Positions 13,290-26,023 of a DNA stretch of 64,000 nt are shown in pieces. The notes beneath the pieces are model-generated. The model was not told the DNA's origin. It saw only the letters and a program-made list of their open reading frames with translations, and did not search any database. The stretch comes from Cyclina sinensis (Eukaryota; Mollusca; Bivalvia; Venerida; Veneridae). The position numbers were made by a program, and so were the translations under genes. Position 1 is the stretch's first letter, and every line of letters begins with the position of its first letter. The stretch lies in assembly GCA_012932295.1 (NCBI GenBank), contig JAAONU010000003.1, positions 26,646,361 to 26,710,360 of the forward strand. The letters are read 5' to 3'.

Positions 13290-13818
13290 ATGACAGTGGT
13301 ATTTTCTTGTGTTTGGAGTGTGTCACTCTTGTTTGTAAGTGTTCTTTTGTGGTCGATTTGTTCAGGATATGAGTACGACTACACAAATGGAGAATACATG
13401 AGAGACCATGATCCCGACGCTTGGAGTATGGACGTTCGCTCCATCACACAAAGACGTTGTGTCCCTATTCCAAAGGATATTAGTTTGTGTCGTAATGTTG
13501 GATATGAGAATATGAGTTTACCAAATCTTTTAAGTCACGACACCACAGCGGAAGTAAAACGCCAAGCTGCCCCATGGGTGTCTCTTTATAACGTTGGATG
13601 CCATCCAAATACGGATTTATTCCTATGTTCGTTGTATGCTCCAGTGTGTCTTGACAGGCCTATCTTCCCTTGCAAGTCACTTTGTGAGTCGGTCAAGAGG
13701 AATTGCGAAGGCTTCATGAACAAATATGGCTTCCAGTGGCCCGAGATACTGCGATGCGACAAATTCCCCTCCGGTGGTAGTCTGTGTATTTCACAGCTAG
13801 ATTTTCCTAACACCACAG
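13290..13818 (+). CDS. SFRP: SFRP exon 1B: signal peptide and frizzled CRD
   Basis: This is a second first-coding-exon, paralogous to exon 1A. The ATG at 13290 has a favourable context (A at -3) and is followed by a hydrophobic signal peptide of about 25 residues (FVSVLLWSICSG). Ten conserved CRD cysteines lie at about residues 57-166, with CRNVGY, LPNLL, EVKRQAAPWV, FLCSLYAPVCLDRP, PCKSLC, FQWPEILRCDKFP and LCI. These are closer to the vertebrate SFRP1/2/5 consensus than exon 1A at several sites (EVKRQA, APVCLDRP, CDKFP). An NTT glycosylation sequon lies at the end. The exon ends in phase 1 at CACAG|GTGCGT, so it can join exon 2A or 2B. Confidence 0.93.
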
Positions 13819-16799
13819 GTGCGTAAAATAAATCTGTGAAGTTCTTTTTTCATCCCACCACAAGCGACTCATAAACATTAATCTAGCTTCGTATCTGCTA
13901 ATTAAATACTCATTATTCATTTATCCTCCGATCCGTGTTCAAATTCCATTTCAATCATTAAGTAAAATTAATTAGATTTTATTACAGGTGTTGCAGACAG
14001 TAAAAATAACTGATTTGCAACGGGTTGCAATTTTGATGTATTACTCACGAGCTATTCTCTTTCCTCCACTTCTTTTCTTTGTCATCTAATTTAAAGAAAA
14101 CACTTTACTTGTTAATGGATCCATATGGCAAGATGGTGGAAGGGCTCTTTTGGGAATGGTCTTTGTCGTTTCTTTCATTCCAGGATCATGCTTTATTAGA
14201 ATTTTAGCATTGATTATAGTGTTTTAGAATTTCTTCTTTCTGTCTGCTTGAACGTTAAGTAGCCTTTTTTCCTTATGTGCAGGCAACTGACAACTGTTTC
14301 AATTCATGTATTTTAGAACTAGAGTCAAAGTTACGACACGCAATGCACGCCACCTTCCGCAATAATTAATGAAATGTTGCTATTGGTGTACAAATATTCT
14401 GTGAAACATGTAATGGCCAGTTAATAAGTCAGGCTTGCTGCACGAAATGTTCCCACGCCATCCCCTAATAATATACTTCATTACAGCATTCATGTATTAA
14501 TGTATAATCCGTGATATTGATTAAAATTATTAAATTTCAATATTTTTTATTTGCACCGTGTGAGGCCGTAATACGTCCTTTCTCCTTTATCAATATCTGA
14601 TGTTTTACATGCATCATTTGATCGACTTCCTTTAAAAGGTTAAATTACCAATTGGCCACGGGTTTTTGTGAAGTACCACAAACTGGTTCCTTACATTTAG
14701 AATGATATACATTAAAATTCATCTCTAATTTATCAACTTGTTTTCGGGAAAGGGAGACGAAAAAAAATCAGGTGGACGTATTCAGAGTTTATTTCGGCGT
14801 GAATACAAATCTTCTAAACATTTAATGTTGTTTGAAGTAAATACTTTCTTTGTTCTCAAAAGTTGCTTCCAGCAATTTTCCCCTGAAGATAAAGATTGCA
14901 GCATAAGCTGGTAACATAACTTTTGTTTGAAGTAATCCCGATCCTTGGCTGAATATTCGGTAGCAGTTAACGAAGAAATATTTTCCTAAGCCAGAAAACT
15001 AAACACATACTTCCATGTGTTGCAGCTTTAGTCAGTGTCAAAGCTCACAAGAAGCCCAGTACATGGCTTTTTGCAAAAATAAATAATGAAAGACTCAAGG
15101 AATGACAACGGAATAATGGTGGTTTTGTTGTGGTTTCTGAGACTACGAAGGAAATCAAAGTCTTTATTATAACCGCCAAATCGTTCTATATGTTACGTTT
15201 TCAACTGGTCGCTAATGGATATTTTTAGCTATTGCTAGGACAGGATCATTCTGCGAAAGGCAATTGGCTTAATAATGCCACGTACTACTGTAATGGCTTT
15301 TATACGCTCTTTGTATCATTTGTGGACATTATTTCACCAGTGTCATAACGGCCAAAGTTCGCTTTCGATCACGAATTTAATTTTAACAACCAATCACATG
15401 CTTCAAAGGTCAAGGTCACGTTTATTGCGAAAACGTATGTATACAAAAGTATGGCATTTGTTAAATATTACAAGCTTACCAGTTACCAGATTGATCAAAC
15501 AGTGGACCAAATAACTCCAAGTCAGCTATTTCTAAAGAAAGCCGTTTGGACATATTTGTCGACTGAAAATTCAAGCAGTACATCGAAGATCGCCTTCACT
15601 TTGTAGGTCATTGTTTGGACACGGAATATCTGTCTCAGCAGAAGGTTTTGTATCAATCAGCCTAATAGCTCGTGGCATTGAGCACAGGAAATAGTTTAAC
15701 CTATTTTTTACCCCACAACTTGAGTATAATATAATATCGAGCCAAAACATTAGGATTTATGGGTCAAGGTCACATATGTAATAAACTTCAATTGGACACA
15801 CAGCTCTTTATCTATGGCTTGAAGTTAAAGATTTAACTTGGATAACGTAATCAAAGGGTATGTGTACGACCAATCAGTTTCTCTGGATCTTGTTCACGGG
15901 TAACTGGGATATTTTTCACTCATCAGTTTTCCAGTCAGTCGTTCGTTCTTCTATATAGTACCAGTTACATGTTGATTATGTTTATCGTTTGGTATATTTC
16001 TTGCTGAAATCAGCAAACGAATTGCTAATAGAGACTATTATGAGTAATCTCTCATTAATTCTCATGTAATTGTTTTTTATCGTTGTTTTGTCTGGTTCTG
16101 CATGTGGGTTTAAATATTGGCAAATATGGCGATCAGTATATTTTGTTTGTGGAAATAGATTAAGTTGCACCTGCATGGTCTGAAATACTCAAGGGTCTCA
16201 ACGGCAGTCCCAAACCAAGTAGTGAGAGCATACGTTATGTCAATGAAAATATTATGTCAATACTCAGTGTCTCATTGGCTGTTTGATGTTCGCTTTGGGT
16301 ATACACTCATTAGTCGAGGAGCGCCGACTATATCTGATATTGTCAAAGTTATAGCAAAAGTTGTGGACAAGTTGTTAGTGACGATTATTTTTTTATTATA
16401 ATAATTTCGTTTCAATGAATAAAAAATATTGAAATTTAACCTAGAGGTATTAACCAAATTCAATGATGAACTATTTCACTGGTGTGGAAATAAAAAAATA
16501 TATATCATGTTAGATAATAATCGACATCTTCTGAACATTCGATCCATTTATATTGTTAAAAAAAGTTGGATCTTGCCCTACTCAGTAATCCGAAGTAATT
16601 GCTGCTTGGTGTGGGGCTGCATGTGACAAAAAGGGGCTCAGTAAATACCGGCTAATATGATTCCAGCCCATATGATTCTGCTTTTTTTCGGTACCTTTTT
16701 AAGTTACTTATTGAATAATGACCTGAATTGCAAGTATATTACAATTTAGTACACCTGTGTTTGTCTAGATACAACCTTTGACAAATGCTGTTGGGAATC

Positions 16800-16990
16800 A
16801 ATTGTTTGGCTCAGTGGTTAGACCGTTGGTTTTGCAAACTACTTATGATCACGGCATGGGTACAAATTGCACTCATAGATGATCTATTTAAATGCACTAG
16901 CAGTTCTACAGTTGTATTGACACTATGTATGTGTGAAATCACATGTATCTAAACTTTCACGTCTTCAGAATCTTCTGTGCCGACTTAATT
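16800..16990 (+). repeat. Degenerate tRNA-derived SINE-like repeat
   Basis: TGGCTCAGTGGTTAGACCG at 16807 resembles a pol III A box of a tRNA head. GGGTACAAATTGCAC at 16858 resembles a decayed B box at a suitable distance. The cloverleaf is not intact, so it is not a functional tRNA. The 3' boundary is uncertain. Confidence 0.5.
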
Positions 16991-17701
16991 CTGTGCATCA
17001 ATGTTTTTCTTGTTCATGTTTTTCTCAGCTTACCCTTTAGAGACGCGTACACGTGGGCACATTGTTATAGTCTGCTGACTTACCTTTGTGAATCGATTAG
17101 ATTTTTGTGATGGGGATTCGGAGCTTCTTAACAAAAACTATTAATGTAATGATATAATACATAATTAATGAGTAGGTATGTGATGTAAAGATTACCAGCT
17201 TATTCTGCAGACGACAATAAATCTCAAGATTAAAGTAAGAGAGAAGACTCTGGCGCATTTAGTAAGACATAAATACAAGCGCATACGATAACTGGTAAAG
17301 TGTAGGCGAGAGCATTTAATGTATGTTGTTAGTTTTTTTTTTATTTAAAAACGAAAGGAGGACACCACCAACGACAACAATCAGTTGCATTAACTTCCAG
17401 GTAAACCTTCAACAAACGGTTTGTAAATTAAAACAGTTATCATGCGACACAGGAATATGCGTTACGAGTTTCCCCGTTAAGTATATCATTCTTAATATGA
17501 AAAGAGTTGTACACAGTTTACCGATGCGAGAGTGCTTTGTTGACCCGATTTTCATTCTTGAAATAACGATCACGCCGTAACAGATACAGTCAGAATATTT
17601 ATTAAATGAACATAAGACAGCACAAGAAAAGTAGCATTATTCACCTTTGTTCTTCTCATGTTTTCGTCTCACGTGAAATATTTCTTAACGTTTATTTCCG
17701 G

Positions 17702-17709
17702 TGACGTCA
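17702..17709. promoter_or_regulatory. Perfect CRE palindrome TGACGTCA with adjacent TATA-like stretch
   Basis: TGACGTCA is followed within a few bases by ATATATAACG. This is a candidate CREB/ATF site and possible weak intronic core promoter. Further copies lie at 19458, 22362, 22523 and 31792. Confidence 0.35.
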
Positions 17710-18654
17710 TATATAACGTCGACCGTGCGTAAAAAGGGGCATTACAACTTGCTCCGTCTGTAAATGAATTGACAGTTACGTTTTTGATTCCAGACATTTA
17801 ATCAATCATTGAACGCTTTAGACAGGAATGCAATATATGTTCTCCATATAAGTATTATTTTGTACAATTTTTGTAAATTGGTGACTAAGATTTCACGACT
17901 GTATCTAAAATCACGAATCACACCAAAACTGTAATAAACTGCTACTCGCAAAAACAAACCAATGAATTATGTTATATACAATTTTGTTAGATCTACCTTA
18001 ATCTATCGCGGAATCTTTAAGACTCTGATTTCATTCAAGATTATACATTTTTGAAGGTATGAAAATGCACGTTCAGAAAAGGGATGTGTTTTTACATACC
18101 AGAATATGGCGGTTCACGAAAATGCAAAATGCATACTGTCTCGATGAAGTCGCCTTCCACAATGTTACGTCAACTACTCAAAAAAATTCTGATAATTAGA
18201 ACATATTTTATCAAAATATGCTAAATTGTTTTTCTTCTTGCAAAGTGTCTGAGGCTCTTTTCCTTTTTTCCATGTAAAGTTTGACAAGCATTTTTCCAAT
18301 TTTTTTTATTGCTGTTTACCTCAACTTATGCGGTATTATGGTCTGAAACTTTAATACCTTACAGACCTCAACACAGCCCATTTTTAACTATATACCCCAG
18401 TTTAATCTGGAGTAGAAAGTGGAATTATTTCTTTTCATTAATGAAAAAAAATGATATTACAGTTTAATGGCTTCATGAAACAGCAGCCGGCACAGCTGCC
18501 GATGTTTTAACAGTTGCAATATGTTGCAATGCGTTGAAAGCATAAAGTTAAGAGGTATAAACAACTGTTGTTGAGAGAATTTGCGTGTTTCAGTTCTAGA
18601 TGTAAATATCGTTTTGAAATAATCTTGTACACCTCGAAGTACACCTGCTTTAAC

Positions 18655-18816
18655 TGAAGCTTTTACATTTAGTGTATGATGACCCAATACGTGTGCTAGG
18701 CCGTTTTCACTGAAACTTTTACATTTAGTGTATGATGACCCAATACGTGTGCTAGGCCGTTTTCACTGAAGCTTTTACATTTAGTGTATGATGACCCAAT
18801 ACGTGTGCTAGGCCGT
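18655..18816. repeat. 56-bp tandem repeat, three copies
   Basis: The unit beginning TTTTACATTTAGTGTATGAT starts at 18661, 18717 and 18773 (period 56), and the copies are nearly identical, so the amplification is recent. The last copy breaks off after GGCCGT. Confidence 0.95.
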
Positions 18817-21800
18817 AGTTTGACAATTTTGAATCTGGCTTCCACCATTTTGTAGAACCTAATGGACTCGCTTTTTAATGTCAGACCTATATTAGCTCTA
18901 TATCGATATGACCCAAGATGAACAGAACAGAACAGAACAGAATATACATCCTAGATTAACGTTACGGTTACTGAAGCACAGTCTAGATCTACGCGAGCTT
19001 TTGTGATACAGTAAAAATGTATTTACTGACGACTTCTTTCTGTCGTTGTCTTTATAAACATAAGATAATAATCGAAATCATTTGTGTAACTTAGAGTTCG
19101 ACATTTTGTTCAGAATATTTCGTCTGCCATGTTGAAAATAGTCAGTAGTTAATGAGGAAATTCCTGTAACCGAAATATCTCTGTAAACGTCTGGTATGTG
19201 TAAAACCTTTGCCCAACATTTCTGGATAAGGGTTGTGTACCTGAGAATATATTTCACAGGTTCCTTGATAAGAAAAGGTCATACGATTACAGACTTTTTT
19301 AAAATTAAATTTGATGTAACACAATACTTTTACAAATAGCATCCATTTTGACTTAAATACAAGTATACAGAAAAATGTGCGTTATGGTGTATCAGAACGT
19401 CTTGAAAAATTGGTGAGGATTGGCAAAATGAGTAATAATGTAATCATGTATTTCCTGTGACGTCAAATGACATCACTTTATCAATGTCCGATTGCTCTAA
19501 GCAGCAAATATGAAAGGCTTCCTGATTTTAATAAAACGTCATAAGTTAGAAAAAATTCAAAGCAGCAAAAATGCACATTCATTCACAACAAACAAACGAA
19601 GATATATGCCCTTAATGACTGTTGTCACAAGTAAACAAATTTGAAAACTACAATGCACCTGTCGTGTCAAGCTGAAATTGACAAATATTAACGCACTTTA
19701 CTCTCTTAATTGGTAATGTTTTGTTTGTGTCACTCTGATGTATTCATACAAATGTAATTGTCAAATTGTCCACATATTTGGAAGTGGTTTACCAGCCTAT
19801 AAGAAATGTTATCTGTCATTTGAAACGAGGCGACACGGTGCAAGATTTAACCCGCTGTCTTGTGACATTTACAATTGCATACAAACATCACTTGCGATTT
19901 TCGGAAGTGTTCAGTTCGGCATCTATAGATGAGGAAATGCAGAGTAAATATGTTTAAGAAAATTGATAAGATTTTAATTGACAAATTATTCTATCATACA
20001 ATAACCTATTCTCCGACATAATGATAAAAGTACATAATGTAGCTCCTTGTCAATACGTGCTTTCTTGAAAGATTTCTTATTCAAATGCATTTTCTCAGTC
20101 AGATCACCCGTGTCCTTCTAACATATTTTCAGAGCAAGCTTTATAGGTTTGTAAATGCCCTCAAAGTTTATTTAAGTCTGACACGCAATCGTATGTTAAT
20201 ATAGAATAAAAATCATTACAGGATCGCACTCTTGACCGCATGCATGAAATTGAACCACTGTGGTTAAAGATTTATGGTTTATTTAACACGACGAATGCAC
20301 CTCAATTAGTTCTGTTACCGAAATCTTGTAAGTGCATTTAAGATAACGCGAATACTATGGCTTAAGCATTGCTTACTTTATTTACCACAAATTGCTTACA
20401 GACATTAAAATTCATTTGCCACCTCTAGCTATCATGTAACGGAATTAACACAAAGAAAATTGCTGTATTTAAGAAGTTACTAGGCCAAAATGCAAGGTGG
20501 TAATTTTAAAAGGTAACAATCGAAAGAAATTTCTTATATAATTGAACTTATATCTCAGATATCGCGGTGGTCTGTCTCTGTGATTCAGCAGTCTATTTTG
20601 ATGAATTTTTCATTGCTTTATAACAAATATCTGATAACCCTTTCAAAGAACTATGAAAGTATTATGATTAATGGACCGTTTATGCGCGGAATAAAACCTC
20701 GCACATTATATAAAACACAAACATTGTAGTATCAACAATTGATTCTTTTTGCCGGAAAATTGATTAATATCCCTGTAGATTTATTTTACGACAAAATTAC
20801 TAACGTGCGTGTTTTTATCCTCCCCAAAGGAGAGCAGCTGTGTATAAAAGCAGTCTATGTGTTTAAAAACCAAGATCTTAAAGATTGTTAAAGTTTATGT
20901 GATTTTTGAATGAACTGTTTGGTTTATCATGAGCCATAAGTTTCTGACGTAGTAATGCGATAACTGCGCTTTTAATGTTGCACTGTTTAAGTGATATAAT
21001 CCGAAAAGTATTTCATGCAAAAAAGAGAGATCGAACGTGAAAGAGTTTTTATCTTACCCTTAGCGATGAACCAGTCTGCGTAGGTGATAAATGAAACAGA
21101 GACACGTATTTTAAGGGGTTTTCTTTTTTGTGAAAGACAAAAAATCGCCTTGAACGTCTGTTTTCTTAATCATTTTCACCTCTATCACGCAAACAAGATT
21201 TTCTAAATTCGAGGCGAACAAGTGCTTGAGACTAGATAAAAGATTATGAGTTCCGTAAAGTAAATATTCACGGTAAATTTCGAAATAACGAATTGGGATC
21301 GGTCTAACTAGCATTTACGTCAGGTGGTTGCCTTACTCAAAGTTTTCCGATGATGTTTTTATATCTAAAATCTCACTTTTTCATACTGTGTACCAATTCA
21401 CTTAGTTCTTCCTTTTTCTCTTTTGGCGAGGTTCGATTGCAAAAGATACAAATGTCTGAAATAGACACAAGTTCCATAGAAAAACGAACAAATCTAATTA
21501 AAACTAAAGATTTGTCTGCACTTTGAATTTCATCCTGAATGTATGCCAGAACAAATTTCGCAAAACGGTTTATTGGTTGGTATAAATACATTCTGTCTTT
21601 TCCTTAACAAGTCAAGTTCGTTAATAACTAGCCTGGTGCTAAGATATAAACTAAGTAGCCAAATTTTCCATTTTATCAAAATAAATATTTGCACTTTCAG
21701 ATAATTTCAGAAATTTTAGTAGCAACTGATTATTTCGGCTAATGATAATGCTTGCCTAGAATAAGTAAATAAACTGAGCATAATTTATTCTTGTTTTAAC

Positions 21801-23332
21801 GCTACAAAGTGTAGGGTTATCTCTAAAGGACTGGTTGGTCTTCTATGGTATAACAGTGGCAGAGAAATCCTATTTTCTTTTTCCAGATTTCTGCCAAGAT
21901 TTGCCTTTGGTTGCACCTGCATCTCCCTTACACTCTGCTTCTAGTATTCTGCTTCTTGTATTGACCTATTTTCTTGTCTTTTTTCTTCATCTTGTCTTCA
22001 TTACGTATATTTGTGTGGATATATGCCATTCCTAGATAGTTCCAAACCCGCTGTGTGCTCCTCTGCACTGTCTGTAAAATAAGGTCTCATTATTTAGAAA
22101 AAAAATCCAATGTTGATGGGGGAATGGAACTATCTTATTTGCTTTTTCATCAACATGTTCACCATTTATTATGTATATTTTGTAAAGGTCGTGGAATTAA
22201 CGCAAGCAGTGGTAAGTTTATATCATAATCACCAATTCGTCTTTTTGTTCATGTTTTTTTTGTTGTATATCATTTTTTATATAAATTTATTGTCCGCATA
22301 TTCACCCTGTAGAGGTTAAGATTACGTAGTATTTTGTTTGATTACACAAAGTAATCCGCCATGACGTCATCACATTATCCGTAGTTTCGTATTTTCACGT
22401 GACGTAATAAATCTAATGAAGAATTATTTTGATTTTATTGAAGTTTTAGAAAACTTGGCAATGTTGGCAATTGATTTGCATAGATATTCAGAAATATTTT
22501 TGTTCTGAATACATTTTTGTAATGACGTCAGTGGATTATTTTGCTTAAATCTTATAATAACACATGCCACCACGTTCTATAGACTAATGCCACGCATTTT
22601 TATGCTACCAAATAAAATAATATTTTTTAAAAAATTAGTTAGTTTAAAAGGCGTCAAAAGTTTTTTGACGTATAACAGCTTAAAGTCTTTGAGAACGTGG
22701 GAGAACATTAACATATATTTGTACATACTTTGTCATACGTTTACTTGAGTCTGTGGAAAATATTATTTATTTGACTTTTTTTTTCATTGTTCCGTTTGTT
22801 ACAAGATAATAATTCACTATTTTTAATTATCTTTATATAAATAGGTAGAAAATAAATAGCTAATTTTGCCTTTAGTGAAATACGATTATGATGTATATCG
22901 GAAATAATTTCATGGAATTTATCAATGTCCATTGTAATAAATTTTTCAAAATATTAAGAAACGGCATTTAATTCAACATTAAGTAACCCAGCTGTTTTAG
23001 ATATTGGGTGGAAGTCACTGTATAAGCTTGGTACAAAGGTGATATTTTAGGATGGGGGAGGGGGTTAAAAAAATTTATATAAGCTGAAAACTCATTTTTT
23101 ACACTGAAGTAGAGTAAAAGAAATGTTATTTTTTCTAGAATAAGTTGGAACTGGGTTCGTGTTATGGATATTATTATTTCGTTTGGTATTAAGAAATAGT
23201 CCGTCTAAATTGATGTGTATAAGTGGTTTGGTCATTAATGTTTACATTAATATATATAACGACTCCAGTATAGGGCAGATATATCTTTTATCTACATAGA
23301 TTCTTATATAATTTCATTTGGTGTAAAAATGA

Positions 23333-23336
23333 TATT

Positions 23337-23371
<35 letters not shown>

Positions 23372-23375
23372 TTTT
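23333..23375. repeat. (TTTA)n microsatellite
   Basis: About ten tandem TTTA units in the intron after exon 1B. Confidence 0.95.
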
Positions 23376-25594
23376 CTATCGATAAAATGTTGTTTGCATG
23401 CAGAGACGATCTTTCTTGCATTTTTATATAAAAATGATATTTCAGTGCTATCATTTAATGATTTAAGTCATTGATTTCAACCGTTCTTTCTACTGTAAAG
23501 TTTAGTTTTAATTGAATAGGAATAATTAAAGTAATGATGTTGTTAAATATGCGACAGTTTTAGAAAAACAAAACAAAAGAAGAACAGAGAATCAAACAAG
23601 AATCGTGAAAAGCATTAATGAATAGTGTGTGAATTTTAGCAGGGCTTAAAGTCGATTATTTTAGACTTGAATATAACTTAGGTTTAGCAATATGATTGGT
23701 TGGTTAGTGCATTGTTTCTTATTACGTATGGATGTTTTTTTTTTTAGGTAATGACAGCTAAAAATAAAATAGATTAGTCATCGGAAATTTGAAATCCAAT
23801 GATAATGTGTAATTTGATAACAATGACAACAGATACTTCTTACACCATACTGTAACTTTACTGTTACATATACGAACAAAAAATGAATTTCATAAACAAA
23901 CACAACATATTTAAGAGCGTTCAGGTAAAAATTCAAATATTAACAACATTTTTATCATATTTATCCGTAGAAAAATTAACATAACGTATAGACAATATCT
24001 AACAGTTGAATTATTGTATTTTTGTTTATTTTTTATTTATTTGCCTTTGAAAGAAACCAAAAAAAAAAAAAAAGAAAAATAATAACTTTTTTTTTCTTTC
24101 TTTCTGTTATTATAGCGTTTTCAAATAATATATACATAATTAATCATATCATATATTCAAAATAACCGATTCTTCCATTCTTTCAGAAAAAGATAGAAAT
24201 AACAATATAATCTCGAGCCGTAGTATATTTGTAATGTTTTTTATCATAACAAGTTCGATCTGGTTGTGGCGGCGTGTTACACCATTATCTGTCTTGCTTT
24301 AAGCATTTCTTTGTATGAAAGTATCTGATAATTATTCTTTCGCTCAAGGGTTTTAATAATATACAATTCAAACTACTTTACTTTTATTACTTCATAAAAA
24401 GATCAAAGGAAATTAGAAAATGAAGATATAATAAATACCCAGGTTGTATAAAATATCAGGGGAAGGTATCAGAAATTATCATTCCAATGGTATTCCAATA
24501 AGCCATTTAAATACTTCCCTTTTTATATGTGGTTATCTTTTTACCTGTAGACATACGGTACGATTGCATTGCTGAAATATGTAGAAATCTCTCATGACTG
24601 CGCTCCAGACTGCAATGGTTTTCATAAAATGCAAAATGTAGATAGAAACTTCCGCCCCCAAGGGAGATCTGTGTTGAATGATACAAAGTTTTGCTTAGTT
24701 GCCGCAGGAAATGTGTTTCTAAATTAACATCCCCAGTTTCGTAAGAACAATGAGAGTAAGAAGCCCTTTGCTCTAGAAAGCTATATTTGATTTGGTTTAT
24801 AAATATCACACTTCAACTTATCAAGGTTGCGTCTTTCCTCCGTTGATCAAGTTGATATTACATCTTCTTTGCTTTCTGAAATACTTGATCCCTTGTAGAT
24901 AATTGTGCATTTTGTAGCTATATTACACAAACTGATGAAAATGCGTATAGCCATTTCAAAGTTAATTTTAACTGTGGTTATCACATCCATGTAAATCTAA
25001 ACAGCGGTTATTTGCACTTGGAGCAAATCATTGCGCTTTTTGTGACAGGGTGTCGAGTTGCAAATTCTATTATGGCATTTCCGCGAAATTATGGCGACGT
25101 AAAACTTACAAAATTTGCCGTAATCTGGTACAGTGAGAGAAAGAAAATTCTAATGCTGCTAGCAAAGATAATGCAGAATAATTACCTGTTGAAGAAAAAG
25201 AAACATATAATGTTTATGATTAAACTGGCGTGCATCTAAAATTAGACGTAAAACAGATATAACTGTATACTTTATTGATGTATTTGCATTATACTGATTA
25301 GCTTTTTTTTGCAAAGGTATTTCAGTAAATTTCTGCAATCTCGACACGTGATTAAAGAGAACAATTACGTTGTTGGAACGGTCTGATTTATTCCATGAAC
25401 CGTTTCTCATAATAACAGATTGATTACTATTTAAAACAAAAAAGAAAAATAACAACATCTTTTATACTCGGCTCACAAGATATCTTTAAAAAAGCACCGT
25501 TTGGGAAGATCGGAAATGTGTTTCGTGTTTACCCCTTAATGTCTGGCGTCTACAAATTAAGACACAGACAAACAGTGCAGTCCCAGATCAGACT

Positions 25595-25668
25595 ACGCAA
25601 CATGGGGCGCCCCGCAACATGGGGCGCCCCGCCCTGCAACATGCGGCGCCCTGCAACATGCGGCGTCC
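25595..25668. repeat. GC-rich short tandem array with GGGGCGCCCC palindromes
   Basis: Four degenerate units built on GCAACATG(G/C)GGCGCC, about 18-20 bp each, form an isolated GC-rich block in AT-rich DNA roughly 280 bases before exon 2A. Confidence 0.8.
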
Positions 25669-25945
25669 GATCAGGGTCTACACCGTTTGCATACAGACCT
25701 TACTTCCGGAAATTGAAAAAAAATTATACCAGAAACCTTTTTAATTGAAAGTGGACTCGTCCAATTGACAAGGGTGGCATTATTCATTGGGCAAAAATGT
25801 GTGTTAATTATAGATATGAAACTGAAATTGAATTTCTTTTTTCATATACATTTATTATTGGAGTTTCACTGCAGAAACTAATTTGCCCTTTTGCTAATTT
25901 TGTTAGAAGTTTTAATATATTTAAACTTTTTTTTCTCAATTTCAG

Positions 25946-26023
25946 CAGCCAATGTGTGTGAACCTTGTAAAAAACCGATGACATTTGAAAGTTTACTGGA
26001 CGGATATTGTTGGTCAACTTACG
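25946..26023 (+). CDS. SFRP: SFRP exon 2A: linker and first netrin-like cysteines
   Basis: A 78-nt exon after a polypyrimidine tract (TTTTTTTTCTCAATTTCAG) and before a strong donor (TTACG|GTAAGT), phase 1 at both ends. It encodes AANVCEPCKKPMTFESLL...YCWSTY, matching the short second exon of SFRP1/2/5 (CxPC, then a later Cys) that opens the netrin-like domain. The acceptor is a tandem TTCAGCAG, so one alanine may be included or skipped. Confidence 0.88.

Larger units (their letters stand above)
13819..25945. other. 12-kb intron after exon 1B
   Basis: No coding sequence is supported. The intron contains a SINE-like relic (16800-16990), four perfect TGACGTCA palindromes (17702, 19458, 22362, 22523), a 56-bp x3 tandem repeat (18655-18816), a (TTTA)n microsatellite (23333-23375) and a GC-rich short tandem array (25595-25668). 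TCAAGGTCA motifs occur at 15410 and 15764. Confidence 0.65.
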
